Of a DNA stretch of 64,000 nt, positions 17,358 through 26,467 are shown piece by piece. The position numbers and the translations under genes are program-made. The notes beneath the pieces were generated by a model. The model saw only the letters and a program-made list of their open reading frames with translations. It was not told the DNA's origin and searched no databases. Every line of letters begins with the position of its first letter. Position 1 is the stretch's first letter. Origin of the DNA: an uncultured Oceanobacter sp. (GTDB taxonomy: Bacteria; Pseudomonadota; Gammaproteobacteria; Pseudomonadales; Oceanobacteraceae); assembly GCA_913061185.1 (NCBI GenBank), contig CAJXTI010000002.1, positions 124,001 through 188,000 of the forward strand, read 5' to 3'.

Positions 17358-19238
17358 TCAGCAGCGCGCAAGACGCTGCCGAACACGGTCCAGCATACTG
17401 ACGCTATCGAGTCCCGCGTCCAGCCACTGACGACCCGGACTGGCATGCTCGATGTAGCGATCCGGCAAACCACTCAGCAAAACCGGAACCGACAGCCCCG
17501 CGTTCGCCAGCGACTCCAGCACTGCACTACCGGCACCGCCAGCCGTGGCGTTTTCTTCCAACGTCACCAGCAGATCATGTGATGCCGCCAGTGATGCGAC
17601 CAGAGTATCATCCAGCGGTTTTACAAAACGCATATCGGCAACCGTGGCATCCAGCTGGGCGGCAATCGCCAGCGCTGTACTCAAGGGTGCACCAAAGGCC
17701 AGCAGCGCCACGCGTTTGCCAGCAACAGCCGCAGATTCGCGTAATACGCGTCCTTTGCCCAGCGGCAAGGCCGTCATGGTCTGCTCCGCTTCAACCCCGG
17801 CACCACTGCCACGGGGATAACGTACTGCAGCCGGGCCTTCGTGCTGATAACCGGTGTACAACATCTGACGGCATTCATTTTCATCTGAGGGCGTCATCAG
17901 CACCAGATTGGGGATACAGCGTAAATAGCTGAGGTCGAAAGCGCCGTGATGGGTCGGGCCGTCTTCACCCACCAGACCCGCCCGATCGATGGCAAACAAT
18001 ACATCGAGATTTTGCAGGGCAACGTCGTGTATCAGCTGATCGTAGGCGCGCTGCAGGAAGGTCGAATAAATGGCCACAACCGGTTTGCACCCTTCACAGG
18101 CGAGTCCGGCAGCCAGGGTCACCGCGTGTTGTTCAGCAATGGCAACGTCGTAATAGCGATCCGGAAATTCGTGCGAGAAGCGAACCAGGTCGGAACCTTC
18201 GCGCATCGCTGGAGTAATACCCACCAGCCGACGGTCAGCGCCAGCCATATCGCACAGCCACTCGCCAAACACATTGGAATAGGTCGGTTTTTTTACCGCC
18301 GCCGAGACACTGCGCACTGGCTTCAAGGCGTGATAGCCAATCGGATCTTGCTCCGCCGGTGCAAAACCCTTGCCCTTTCGAGTGACGATATGAAGGAAAC
18401 GTGGCCCCTTCATCTTCGCCAGATTGCTCAGGGTATGCACCAACTCGTTCAGGTCGTGGCCGTCGATGGGGCCGTAATAATTAAAACCCAGCTCTTCAAA
18501 CAGGGTGCCCGGAGCTACCATGCCTTTCATATGCTCTTCGGTGCGACGGGCAAATTCCCAGGCAGCAGGAATCTTCTCCAGCACTTTTTTGCTACCGGCA
18601 CGCATGGCACAGTAGGTTTTGCTCGACCAGATGCGGGTGAAATATTTGTTTAATCCACCCACATTGTTGGAGATCGACATATCGTTGTCGTTCAGAATCA
18701 CCAACATATCGGCTTTTTCGTGACCAGCATGGTTCAGGGCTTCAAACGCCATGCCTGCCGTAATGGCACCATCACCAATAATGGCAACGGCTTCGTGTTC
18801 CAACCCTTGCTGGCGAAATCCCAGCGCCATGCCCAGTGCCGCACTGATAGAGGTACTGGAATGGCCAACCCCGAAAGTATCGTAAGCGCTTTCTTCGCGG
18901 CGCGTAAAAGCCGCCGGGCCATATTCGCTGCGGATACGGGTCATTTCTTCGCGACGACCAGTGAGTATCTTGTGCGGGTAGGCCTGGTGGCCAACATCCC
19001 ACACCAGGCGGTCATTCGGGGTATCAAAAACGTAATGCAGTGCCACCGTCAGCTCCACCACCCCCAGCCCGGCGGCAAAATGCCCTCCCGACTGGCCAAC
19101 ACTGTAAAGCAGATATTCTCGCAGCTGGTGACAGACTTCCTGGAGTTGCTCTGGCTCCAGCAGACGCAGGTCGGCGGGCTGATTAATGGCATCCAGTAAC
19201 GGGGTAAGAGGGCGAGCACTCGGTATTTCGGTAAACAT
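17358..19238 (-). CDS. dxs: 1-deoxy-D-xylulose-5-phosphate synthase
   Basis: A 626-residue thiamine-diphosphate enzyme that condenses pyruvate and glyceraldehyde 3-phosphate, the first and flux-setting step of the MEP isoprenoid pathway. Visible are '[15 protein letters not shown]', the ThDP/Mg motif '[20 protein letters not shown]...[13 protein letters not shown]', '[16 protein letters not shown]' and the transketolase glutamate in '[16 protein letters not shown]'. Length is normal. It lies downstream of ispA and xseB on the same strand, the common gammaproteobacterial order, with a 169-bp gap after ispA. Confidence 0.97.
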   Translation of the reverse strand: MFTEIPSARPLTPLLDAINQPADLRLLEPEQLQEVCHQLREYLLYSVGQSGGHFAAGLGVVELTVALHYVFDTPNDRLVWDVGHQAYPHKILTGRREEMTRIRSEYGPAAFTRREESAYDTFGVGHSSTSISAALGMALGFRQQGLEHEAVAIIGDGAITAGMAFEALNHAGHEKADMLVILNDNDMSISNNVGGLNKYFTRIWSSKTYCAMRAGSKKVLEKIPAAWEFARRTEEHMKGMVAPGTLFEELGFNYYGPIDGHDLNELVHTLSNLAKMKGPRFLHIVTRKGKGFAPAEQDPIGYHALKPVRSVSAAVKKPTYSNVFGEWLCDMAGADRRLVGITPAMREGSDLVRFSHEFPDRYYDVAIAEQHAVTLAAGLACEGCKPVVAIYSTFLQRAYDQLIHDVALQNLDVLFAIDRAGLVGEDGPTHHGAFDLSYLRCIPNLVLMTPSDENECRQMLYTGYQHEGPAAVRYPRGSGAGVEAEQTMTALPLGKGRVLRESAAVAGKRVALLAFGAPLSTALAIAAQLDATVADMRFVKPLDDTLVASLAASHDLLVTLEENATAGGAGSAVLESLANAGLSVPVLLSGLPDRYIEHASPGRQWLDAGLDSVSMLDRVRQRLARC

Positions 19239-19407
19239 CAGGCGTTGTGTTTCCGGTCGTTGAGCATCAGGAAAGGGCAGATGCCGCTACGTAATGGCAA
19301 AAAAGGTCGACTATTCTAACGATTGCGGTGGCCATTGAGTAGGCCAAAACCACATTGGTCACGAATCCGTCCAACCGCAACCGGCCGTCCCGTTTATGAA
19401 ACCAGGT

Positions 19408-20307
19408 TTAATGGTTACGATGAATCACGTAATCCGCAATCTGGTGCAGTAACCCGATGTGTCCACCGTCCTGCTGCAAAGGAGCCAACGCTTGCTGGGC
19501 TTGCTGGCACAATTCTGCTGCTTTTTGACGCGCAGCCTCCAACCCCAGTAGCGCCGGATAAGTCGGTTTGTTGAGTGCGACATCCGCACCCGCCTGCTTC
19601 CCCAGTGTGGACGTATCCCCTTCGACATCGAGAATATCGTCCTGTACCTGAAAGGCCAGACCAATCGCATTGGCGTAGTCCAACAGCGCCTGCTCCTGCT
19701 CAGCAGCCAGAGGCCAGCGCACGGACATCGCCCCCATCATCACTGCCGCCCGAATCAGTGCGCCGGTTTTACCACGGTGCATCTGCTCCAGTTCAACCAG
19801 AGACATCGGCTTGCCTACATGGTTGAGGTCGATACTCTGGCCACCCACCATTCCTGCGGCTCCTGCCGCCTTGGCCAACAGCACCGTCATGGCCAGCCGT
19901 TGTTCAGCCGCCAGCGACTGATCTGCCAACAGTACTTCAAAGGCTCCAGTGAGCAGTGCATCCCCTGCCAGAATAGCCGTGGCTTCATCAAAGGCGATAT
20001 GAGTAGTGGCTTTACCACGCCGCAGATCGTCGTCGTCCATCGCCGGTAAATCGTCGTGAATCAGACTGTAGCTGTGCACCATTTCCAGCGCCGTGGCCGC
20101 ACTGTCAGCTTGCTGCGACTGCCCTCCCAGGGCTTCAGCCGCAGCGTAGGCCAGCAGTGGGCGCAAGCGCTTGCCACCATTCAGCAAGCCATAGTGCATC
20201 GCATCTGCCAGTCGTGGGTCACTGCTGGCGAGCTGTACGACGGCAGACCGCAATTGCTGTTCCAACTGTGTTTGCACGGCCGCCAGCCGTTCCGGCAACA
20301 GACTCAT
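19408..20307 (-). CDS. ispA: Farnesyl diphosphate synthase / short-chain polyprenyl synthase
   Basis: A 299-residue trans-prenyltransferase making geranyl and farnesyl diphosphate. Both aspartate-rich motifs are present: 'LIHDDLPAMDDDDLRRG' (first) and 'QVQDDILDVEGDTSTLGK' (second). Length and both motifs match the bacterial IspA type. The start at 20307 overlaps the end of xseB by four bases, indicating translational coupling. Confidence 0.96.
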   Translation of the reverse strand: MSLLPERLAAVQTQLEQQLRSAVVQLASSDPRLADAMHYGLLNGGKRLRPLLAYAAAEALGGQSQQADSAATALEMVHSYSLIHDDLPAMDDDDLRRGKATTHIAFDEATAILAGDALLTGAFEVLLADQSLAAEQRLAMTVLLAKAAGAAGMVGGQSIDLNHVGKPMSLVELEQMHRGKTGALIRAAVMMGAMSVRWPLAAEQEQALLDYANAIGLAFQVQDDILDVEGDTSTLGKQAGADVALNKPTYPALLGLEAARQKAAELCQQAQQALAPLQQDGGHIGLLHQIADYVIHRNH

Positions 20308-20555
20308 TCAACGGCTTCCCGACCACCTGGAGGCAGCGGCTGAGACAGGCTCTGGCCGTTCTGTTCGGTCAGGATACGGACTTTCTGTTCTGCCTCAGCC
20401 AGCGCCTGCTGACAGGATCGGGTCAGATGAATGCCTTGTTCAAAGGCACCCAGTGACTGTTCCAGCGTCAGCTCACCACTTTCCATCCGCTGCACCAGAG
20501 AGGTCAGTTCAGCCAATGACTGTTCAAAATCAAATGTTTGTTGTGTATCGCTCAT
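20304..20555 (-). CDS. xseB: Exodeoxyribonuclease VII small subunit
   Basis: An 83-residue helical protein with the family pattern 'FEQSLAELTSLVQRMESGELTLEQSLGAFEQGIHLTRSCQQALAEAEQKV'-like arrangement (key segment 'MESGELTLEQSL' at about 25-36). It combines with XseA to form exonuclease VII; xseA is not in this window. It heads the xseB-ispA-dxs operon. Confidence 0.96.
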   Translation of the reverse strand: MSDTQQTFDFEQSLAELTSLVQRMESGELTLEQSLGAFEQGIHLTRSCQQALAEAEQKVRILTEQNGQSLSQPLPPGGREAVE

Positions 20556-20701
20556 AACACCTACCCGCGCTGTGTGCCGCCACAGTAGCGCCTGTCCGTG
20601 GCTTCAACAAGTGCAGCAGCCAGTTTTTACCTCAGAACAGGAATAACCCGGATGTTTGACTAGACTGATCTCATGGTTCGAGGAATTCAGAAGGAGCCGC
20701 T

Positions 20702-21460
20702 GTGGATCTCGCAACACTGGTAGGTTTATTAGGTGCATTTGGCATTGTCGTCATGGCCATGATTCTGGGCGGCGATATCGCTATGTTTGTAAACGTGCCG
20801 TCGATTCTGATCGTCTTTGTCGGCAGTTTTTTTGCGGTGATGATGAAATATGAACTGGGCCAGTTCCTTGCTCTGGCCAAGGTCGGTGGCAAAGGTTTTT
20901 CGTTCAAACTGAGCAAGCCGGAAACCATTATCGCAGAGGTGGTAGAGCTGGCAGGACTGGCACGCAAGGGTGGCCTGCTGTCGCTGGAAGGCAAGGAAGT
21001 CAGCGATGAATTTCTGGGTAAAGGCATCCAGCTATTGGTTGATGGCCACGACCCGGACGTGGTGCGTTCGATTCTCAGCAAGGAAGCCAAACTCGCCACC
21101 GATCGCCATGATATGGGCGCGTCTATCTTCCAGAATCTGGGGGATACCGGCCCGGCCATGGGTATGATTGGTACACTGATTGGTCTGGTCGCCATGTTGG
21201 CGAACATGGACGATCCCAAAACCATTGGCCCCGCCATGGCCGTGGCATTGTTAACCACCTTGTACGGCGCCATGCTGGCCACCATGTTTGCCTTGCCACT
21301 GGCCGACAAGCTCAGGTTGCGCATGAACGAGGAAGGTCGGCTGAAATCGATGATTATCGACGCCTTGCTGGCCATTCAGGCAGGCCAGAATCCGAGGGTG
21401 ATTGAATCCATGCTGCAGGCCTATATTGCCGAAGGCAAGCGCACAACAGCGAGCGATTAG
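20702..21460 (+). CDS. pomA: Flagellar stator protein PomA (sodium-type MotA)
   Basis: A 252-residue, four-helix inner-membrane protein. The start is GTG at 20702 with AAGGAG 6 bases upstream. In the cytoplasmic loop the charged residues needed for torque in Vibrio PomA are at identical positions: R88, K89, E96 and E99 ('LARKGGLLSLEGKEV'). The helix 3-4 region 'GDTGPAMGMIGTLIGLVAMLANM' is canonical. With PomB it forms the ion channel that drives flagellar rotation. Four bases separate it from pomB. Confidence 0.95.
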   Translation: MDLATLVGLLGAFGIVVMAMILGGDIAMFVNVPSILIVFVGSFFAVMMKYELGQFLALAKVGGKGFSFKLSKPETIIAEVVELAGLARKGGLLSLEGKEVSDEFLGKGIQLLVDGHDPDVVRSILSKEAKLATDRHDMGASIFQNLGDTGPAMGMIGTLIGLVAMLANMDDPKTIGPAMAVALLTTLYGAMLATMFALPLADKLRLRMNEEGRLKSMIIDALLAIQAGQNPRVIESMLQAYIAEGKRTTASD

Positions 21461-21463
21461 GTC

Positions 21464-22444
21464 ATGGCAACGGAAGAAGAACAGGAATGCCCACCCTGTC
21501 CCGCCGGGATACCCGGCTGGGTAATGACCTTTGCCGACCTGATGTCGCTACTGATGTGCTTTTTTGTACTGTTACTGTCGTTCTCAGAAATGGATGCACT
21601 CAAATTCAAACGCCTGGCCGGAGAATTGCGCGACGCATTTGGTGTCCAGACCGTCGTCAATGCCGCCGATCCCCCCAAGGGCACCAGTGTGATTGCCCGC
21701 CACTTCAGCCCGTCCATTCCTGAACCCACGCCGATCAATCAGGTGCGCCAAGTCATCAGTGATATCACTAAAAGTTCACTGGAAGTGATGTGCCAGGATG
21801 AAATTACCCAGCAACAAGAAGCTCAGGGCAACCAAGGCAAACAAACCCGTATTCTGGTACAAGCGGATGCAGCTGCGCAGAACAAGGCGACGGAAGACAA
21901 TGCCTTGCAAGTGGCCAACCTGCTGGAAAACGAAATTGCCCAGGGCCAGATTGAAATTGAAACCGTGGGCCAGAAAATCATTATCCGCATTCAGCAGCGC
22001 GGTGCATTTCGCTCCGGCTCAGACTATATTGAAGACCGGTTTTTGCCGGTGATCGATAAAATTCGTACCGTATTGGTCACTATTCCCGGACTGATTTCTG
22101 TCGAAGGCCATACCGATGACGTGCCTGTCCGTGGCGGGCGGTTCCGCTCCAATTGGTCATTGTCTACCGCCCGTGCAGTCGCTTTTGCGGAAGAGTTGTT
22201 TGCTGCCCCGGAAATGGATGCCAGTCGTTTTCAGGTCGTCGGCCACGGCTCGACCCAACCGCTGGTTGAGAACCTGGACTCCGCTTCGCGGGCGCGCAAT
22301 CGCCGGGTTGAAATCATCATCTTGCGTTCGCGAGAAAATGATAGCGATAGCCAGCCGGAGATCGAACCGGATATGAAGCAAATCGACAACGCCGTCAACG
22401 CCGTACCGGAAGACTTTGAGTTACGCCCCAATGAAATATTCTGA
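21464..22444 (+). CDS. pomB: Flagellar stator protein PomB (sodium-type MotB)
   Basis: A 326-residue protein. The single membrane helix begins 'WVMTFADLMSLLMCFFVLLL', with the ion-binding aspartate at D25 (equivalent to PomB D24 of Vibrio). The C-terminal OmpA-like peptidoglycan-binding domain has 'VEGHTDDVPV' and 'SNWSLSTARAV...GHGSTQPLVEN...RNRRVEI'. The wording of the helix and flanks matches sodium-driven PomB more than proton-driven MotB. Overlaps the following PilZ gene. Confidence 0.95.
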   Translation: MATEEEQECPPCPAGIPGWVMTFADLMSLLMCFFVLLLSFSEMDALKFKRLAGELRDAFGVQTVVNAADPPKGTSVIARHFSPSIPEPTPINQVRQVISDITKSSLEVMCQDEITQQQEAQGNQGKQTRILVQADAAAQNKATEDNALQVANLLENEIAQGQIEIETVGQKIIIRIQQRGAFRSGSDYIEDRFLPVIDKIRTVLVTIPGLISVEGHTDDVPVRGGRFRSNWSLSTARAVAFAEELFAAPEMDASRFQVVGHGSTQPLVENLDSASRARNRRVEIIILRSRENDSDSQPEIEPDMKQIDNAVNAVPEDFELRPNEIF

Positions 22445-23018
22445 TACCGTGCCACTCGCCAGGCAGCTCGAATCCAGGCCCCCTGAAACCTGGGATGGCA
22501 ACGAACGACGCCAGTACTTCCGCCTGGACGATCGTGTCTTGCTCGGAATAGAAGTACTCGCCATAGCGCCAGCCGACGATCCGGCTGTCGACAGCCTGGT
22601 CGAACTGGAACAACAGATCACCAGTCTGCTGCATCGCGTCAGCTCACAGCAACCAGAAGTCGCCGCGCTGCTGCGACTGATGAACCAGAAGTTAAACCGG
22701 GTGGCCGGGCTGGAATTACAACCCACCATTGACGTCGAGGAACACCCGGCCAATGTGAACCTAAGCGCCTGTGGCATCCGCTTTGAGACCCATACCGATG
22801 TCTCAGAGGCCCACTACCTTCGACTCCATCTCACTCTGCTACCGGATCATACGACACTGGTACTGAATGGCCGTATCGTCGCCCTGGAAGCGGGCAGCAA
22901 GCCAGACAGCACCCGGATTCGCGTTGCCTTCAACCCGATCCGTAATACCGATCAGGAAATCCTGATTCAACATATGATGAGCTTGCAACGGCGGCAAATA
23001 CGCCCGCACGATCGATAA
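22431..23018 (+). CDS. PilZ-domain protein overlapping pomB
   Basis: A 195-residue protein. The cyclic-di-GMP-binding halves are both visible: 'RRQYFR' (26-31) and 'NLSACGIRF' (110-118). They are separated by about 79 residues instead of the usual 20-35, and the insert (about 50-95) is predicted to be largely helical ('VDSLVELEQQITSLLHRV'). ATG at 22431 lies within the end of pomB (14-bp overlap), which implies translational coupling. Inference: a c-di-GMP-responsive brake or modulator of the PomAB stator, comparable in role to YcgR. Confidence 0.87.
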   Translation: MKYSDTVPLARQLESRPPETWDGNERRQYFRLDDRVLLGIEVLAIAPADDPAVDSLVELEQQITSLLHRVSSQQPEVAALLRLMNQKLNRVAGLELQPTIDVEEHPANVNLSACGIRFETHTDVSEAHYLRLHLTLLPDHTTLVLNGRIVALEAGSKPDSTRIRVAFNPIRNTDQEILIQHMMSLQRRQIRPHDR

Positions 23019-23100
23019 GCTGACGATTCGGCGGGTTACCCATTGCCGAATATCCGGGCCAATTTGCTATTATCCGCAGCGATTGCCAGTGGAGAGCAGA

Positions 23101-23826
23101 ATGTCGTCACCGAGAATTTTTACCGACCAACCCCTGATCGTCGGACAAACCGTTACCTTGGACGAACAGCCCAGTATTCATCTGCTGCGGGTATTACGAC
23201 TGGGTCTTGGTGCACCGGTACGGCTGTTTAACGGCGACGGCTGCGAATACAGCGGTACAATATCCACCGCGAGCAAGAAACAGGCCGCCGTGTGTCTGCT
23301 TGAGGCATCGGTAGCGGATGCCATACCACCACTGCGCCTGCACCTGGGACAAGTGATCTCCAAGGGTGACAAGATGGATTTTACCATCCAGAAAGCCACT
23401 GAACTGGGCGTTAGCCAAATCACCCCTCTCTTCAGTGAACGCTGCGATGTACGACTGAAAGGCGAACGCCTGGACAAAAAGATGGAACACTGGCAAAAAA
23501 TCGCAGTATCCGCCTGTGAACAAAGCGGCCGCAACCGTATCCCGCAAGTCTTGCCCGCCGTAAACCTGAATGACTGGTACGCCCAAAGCGACGCCGAACT
23601 GCGACTGGTGTTGCACCCACACAACCAGCAGCCGTTAGGGCAACAACAAAACCCGACCAGTGTAGCGCTGTTGGTTGGCCCCGAAGGCGGCCTGACTGAT
23701 ATCGAAGTTGCTGCAGGTACGACACATGGCTTTCAGGGGCTGCTGTTGGGACCGCGTATTTTGCGTACCGAAACTGCAGCCCTCGCGGCAGTCTCGGTAC
23801 TGCAATTCTTGTGGGGTGACTTTTAA
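23101..23826 (+). CDS. rsmE: 16S rRNA (uracil-1498-N3)-methyltransferase
   Basis: A 241-residue SPOUT-class methyltransferase. The N-terminal PUA-like part has 'HLLRVLRLGLGAPVRLFNGDG', and the knotted SAM site is 'LLVGPEGGLTDIEV' and 'LGPRILRTETAALAAVSVLQ'. The start at 23101 has GGAGAG 4-9 bases upstream. It follows the motility genes on the same strand with 82 bp between. Confidence 0.95.
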   Translation: MSSPRIFTDQPLIVGQTVTLDEQPSIHLLRVLRLGLGAPVRLFNGDGCEYSGTISTASKKQAAVCLLEASVADAIPPLRLHLGQVISKGDKMDFTIQKATELGVSQITPLFSERCDVRLKGERLDKKMEHWQKIAVSACEQSGRNRIPQVLPAVNLNDWYAQSDAELRLVLHPHNQQPLGQQQNPTSVALLVGPEGGLTDIEVAAGTTHGFQGLLLGPRILRTETAALAAVSVLQFLWGDF

Positions 23827-23866
23827 CAGATTACCGGAACAGATCACCTGGGTTGAGCCGCGTCAC

Positions 23867-24150
23867 TAGGGGGTATTCTCAATTAGTTAACGCGTCCTGT
23901 TATGGAGAAAAAATCCATCAGGCAAGGCGTTGAACGCAGAGAATGGTGGGCCCTTTTCAAGTTCAACAACACCGCATGATGGATTTTTAACCATAACCCT
24001 TCGGGCTGAGGCCAGTTGACTCCAGAACGGTGTTATTCGTCGCTTATTGAGCTCGCCCTGTTTATTAAACACAGGAGGCACTCCTCATGCCTTGTTCTGA
24101 AGCCAACGGGCTCTCAGCAGCTCCGATTGAGCAATTGAGAACGCCCCCTA
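23867..24150. mobile_element. MITE-like non-autonomous element with TA ends
   Basis: A 284-bp non-coding block bounded by inverted repeats: left TAGGGGGTATTCTCAATT (23867-23884) and right AATTGAGAACGCCCCCTA (24133-24150), matching in 16 of 18 positions. Both ends carry TA, as a TA target duplication would leave. Inside is a second long inverted repeat: TTATGG..AAAAATCCATCA (23900-23920) against TGATGGATTTTT..CCATAA (23977-23997), enclosing GTTGAAC/GTTCAAC. It fills nearly the whole 338-bp space between rsmE and the next gene. No transposase is present, so it would be mobilised in trans, perhaps by an IS630/Tc1-type enzyme given the TA ends. A 64-codon open frame inside (23887-24081, minus) is probably not a gene. 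Confidence 0.65.
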
Positions 24151-24164
24151 ATAACCATGGCACA

Positions 24165-24833
24165 TCAAGGCTTGGCTGCTTCCGACACGTTTAGCCGCAA
24201 AGACGACCAGTCCCACCAGCTACTGAGAAAATACACGCCGATAAACAAGGTAGCCCACCATTCGATAATCCGTTTACCATGACTCATATCGGCCCCAATC
24301 GTGACTCCGGCAAAAACAATAAACTGCAACCACAGTAACGCCATCAACACCGTTTTTAACCAGAACGATGGCACCACCAACCCAGCCTTGCGGCCACGCC
24401 AGACCAACACATAATTAATACTCAGCGCTACCAGCATGCCCTGAAAAAACAGATTGGCTCCGCGTACATGCACTCCCCAATGAGTCGCAGTTTTTTCCGG
24501 CAGTAACACCGCCGTCCCAGCCAGCAACCCCAGCGCGGCCAGCACTCCGAAAAACTGCATCAGTCCTCGACTGACTGGCCCGGAAACCGACTTGAGCCAG
24601 GCATTCATCAGCTGCCACCAGATCACAAAATACACACACGCCGCCACCATACCGCCACGGAAAATAAACCCGGCATCGCCTTTCATGCCGGTATGGGTGA
24701 TGTCGGTACAGCCATCCAGAAACGGATTGCATATCTCTGCAGTACCCTGGCTGATAGCGACACCATAGGTAACCGCAATCGTACCCATCGACAGTAAAAA
24801 ACTCATCAGGGCAATGCTTTGACCGAACGACAT
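24165..24833 (-). CDS. Six-helix membrane protein of unknown function
   Basis: A 222-residue hydrophobic protein with six predicted membrane helices (about residues 5-25, 53-75, 90-110, 128-145, 160-182, 190-210). Between helices 1 and 2 there is a loop with two cysteines, 'ICNPFLDGCTDITHTG', which could form a periplasmic disulfide. The general layout recalls the FRAG1/DRAM/Sfk1 group, but I do not recognise it with certainty. ATG at 24833 has GGAG 5 bases upstream. The stop lies only 14 bp from the MITE-like element. Confidence 0.6.
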   Translation of the reverse strand: MSFGQSIALMSFLLSMGTIAVTYGVAISQGTAEICNPFLDGCTDITHTGMKGDAGFIFRGGMVAACVYFVIWWQLMNAWLKSVSGPVSRGLMQFFGVLAALGLLAGTAVLLPEKTATHWGVHVRGANLFFQGMLVALSINYVLVWRGRKAGLVVPSFWLKTVLMALLWLQFIVFAGVTIGADMSHGKRIIEWWATLFIGVYFLSSWWDWSSLRLNVSEAAKP

Positions 24834-25019
24834 GGAAACTCCGACTGAAGAATAAACGGCCCGCCATTATGCCGTGCCGATCGGCGAATTACTTCGGTAA
24901 AAACAGCACCCCACAAAATCGCCGCAAGCCTCTTATTAGCAGACACACCAAGGTTGTTACCGAACAATGGTATCCTTCAGCATTGTTCCTAACTGTCCAC
25001 CAGATCCGACATCGAACTC

Positions 25020-26390
25020 ATGGCCAAAAAGAAAATCGCTTATGTCTGTGCCGACTGCGGTACCGACCACTCAAAATGGCAAGGGCAATGCACCGGCTGC
25101 GGTGCCTGGAATACCCTGCAGGAATTTGTCGTCGCAGCGGCCAAAACCCCGGCACGGAATGCCGCACTGGGTGGTTACACCGGCGCGGCCGGACAAACCG
25201 GCATCCAGCGCCTGGATCAGGTCAATCTCGATGAAGTCCCCAGATTCAGCTCCGGCATGCAGGAATTTGACCGGGTGCTCGGCGGCGGACTGGTGCCGGG
25301 TTCCGCGATTCTGATTGGCGGTCATCCGGGTGCTGGCAAATCCACCCTGCTACTGCAAACCCTGTGTTCCCTCGCCCGCCAGATGCCCGCCTTGTATGTG
25401 ACCGGGGAAGAGAGCTTGCAGCAGGTCGCGATGCGCGCACGACGTCTGGGACTACCGATGGATCAGCTCAACATGCTCAGTGAAACCAGCGTCGAACAGC
25501 TGATTCAGACCCTGCAGCAGCATCAGCCCCGCGTGGTAGTGATCGACTCAATCCAGGTCATGCATGTCGAAGGGGTGGACTCCGCCCCCGGCAGCGTCTC
25601 CCAGGTACGTGAAAGTGCCGCCATGCTGACCCGCTTCGCCAAACAGACCAACACCGTGCTATTGCTGGTTGGGCACGTCACCAAGGACGGTACTCTGGCC
25701 GGGCCAAAGGTACTCGAACATATGATCGACTGCTCCATCATGCTGGAAGGCTCCAACGACAGCCGCTACCGCACCCTCAGGGGCATCAAGAACCGTTTTG
25801 GCGCTATTAACGAGCTGGGCGTGTTTGCCATGCTGGATAGCGGCCTGAAAGAAGTCAAAAACCCCAGTTCCATTTTCCTCAGCCGCAGTGACGAACCCTC
25901 ACCCGGCAGCGCGGTGATGGTCATCTGGGAAGGCACCCGACCGCTGCTGATCGAGATCCAGGCACTGGTGGATGACAGTCATTTTGGCCAACCCAAACGA
26001 GTCGCGGTTGGCCTCGACCAGAACCGGCTAAACCTGCTCCTGGCGGCACTGCACCGTCATGGTGGTATTCATCTCGGTGATCAGGATGTGTACATCAACG
26101 TAGTCGGCGGTGTACGGGTCACCGAGACCAGCGCGGATCTGGCGCTCTTGCTCGCGGCCTTGTCGAGCTTCAGAAACACGCCATTACCACAGGATATGAT
26201 TGTGTTTGGAGAGGTAGGGTTGTCGGGTGAAATTCGCCCTGTGCCTTCAGGACAAGAACGTATTCGAGAAGCGGCCAAACATGGCTTCAAGCGCGCGATT
26301 GTACCCAAAGCCAATATGCCTAAAGTCATGCCGGATGGCATGACCGTGATTGGCGTTGAACGCCTGCAACAAGCGCTGGAACATATCTAG
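25020..26390 (+). CDS. radA: DNA repair/branch-migration protein RadA
   Basis: A 456-residue protein. The N-terminal zinc finger is C10-x2-C13...C24-x2-C27. The RecA-like ATPase has Walker A 'GGHPGAGKSTLLLQTL', and the RadA-specific 'KNRFG' motif follows ('GIKNRFGAINELG'). The C-terminal half is a Lon-protease-like domain ('VGGVRVTETSADLALLLAALSS'). RadA extends D-loops during recombination and helps process recombination intermediates. Single gene converging with hemE. Confidence 0.97.
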   Translation: MAKKKIAYVCADCGTDHSKWQGQCTGCGAWNTLQEFVVAAAKTPARNAALGGYTGAAGQTGIQRLDQVNLDEVPRFSSGMQEFDRVLGGGLVPGSAILIGGHPGAGKSTLLLQTLCSLARQMPALYVTGEESLQQVAMRARRLGLPMDQLNMLSETSVEQLIQTLQQHQPRVVVIDSIQVMHVEGVDSAPGSVSQVRESAAMLTRFAKQTNTVLLLVGHVTKDGTLAGPKVLEHMIDCSIMLEGSNDSRYRTLRGIKNRFGAINELGVFAMLDSGLKEVKNPSSIFLSRSDEPSPGSAVMVIWEGTRPLLIEIQALVDDSHFGQPKRVAVGLDQNRLNLLLAALHRHGGIHLGDQDVYINVVGGVRVTETSADLALLLAALSSFRNTPLPQDMIVFGEVGLSGEIRPVPSGQERIREAAKHGFKRAIVPKANMPKVMPDGMTVIGVERLQQALEHI

Positions 26391-26422
26391 ATCTGACCGC
26401 CCGTTAGACGGCGTTGAATGAC

Positions 26423-26454
26423 CGCCACGGACAGGCATTGCTCCGTCCGTGGCG
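26423..26454. terminator. Hairpin between convergent radA and hemE
   Basis: CGCCACGGAC (26423-26432) and GTCCGTGGCG (26445-26454) form a perfect 10-bp stem with a 12-base loop, placed between two converging genes. No long T tract follows on either strand, so it is either a weak bidirectional terminator or an mRNA-end-stabilising hairpin. Confidence 0.5.
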
Positions 26455-26467
26455 CGCCCTCTAACCG

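Noticed and set aside
23887..24081. 64-codon minus-strand frame inside the MITE-like element
   Set aside because: It lies across the nested palindromes, has no clear ribosome-binding site and shows no recognisable domain; inverted-repeat structure explains the sequence better.
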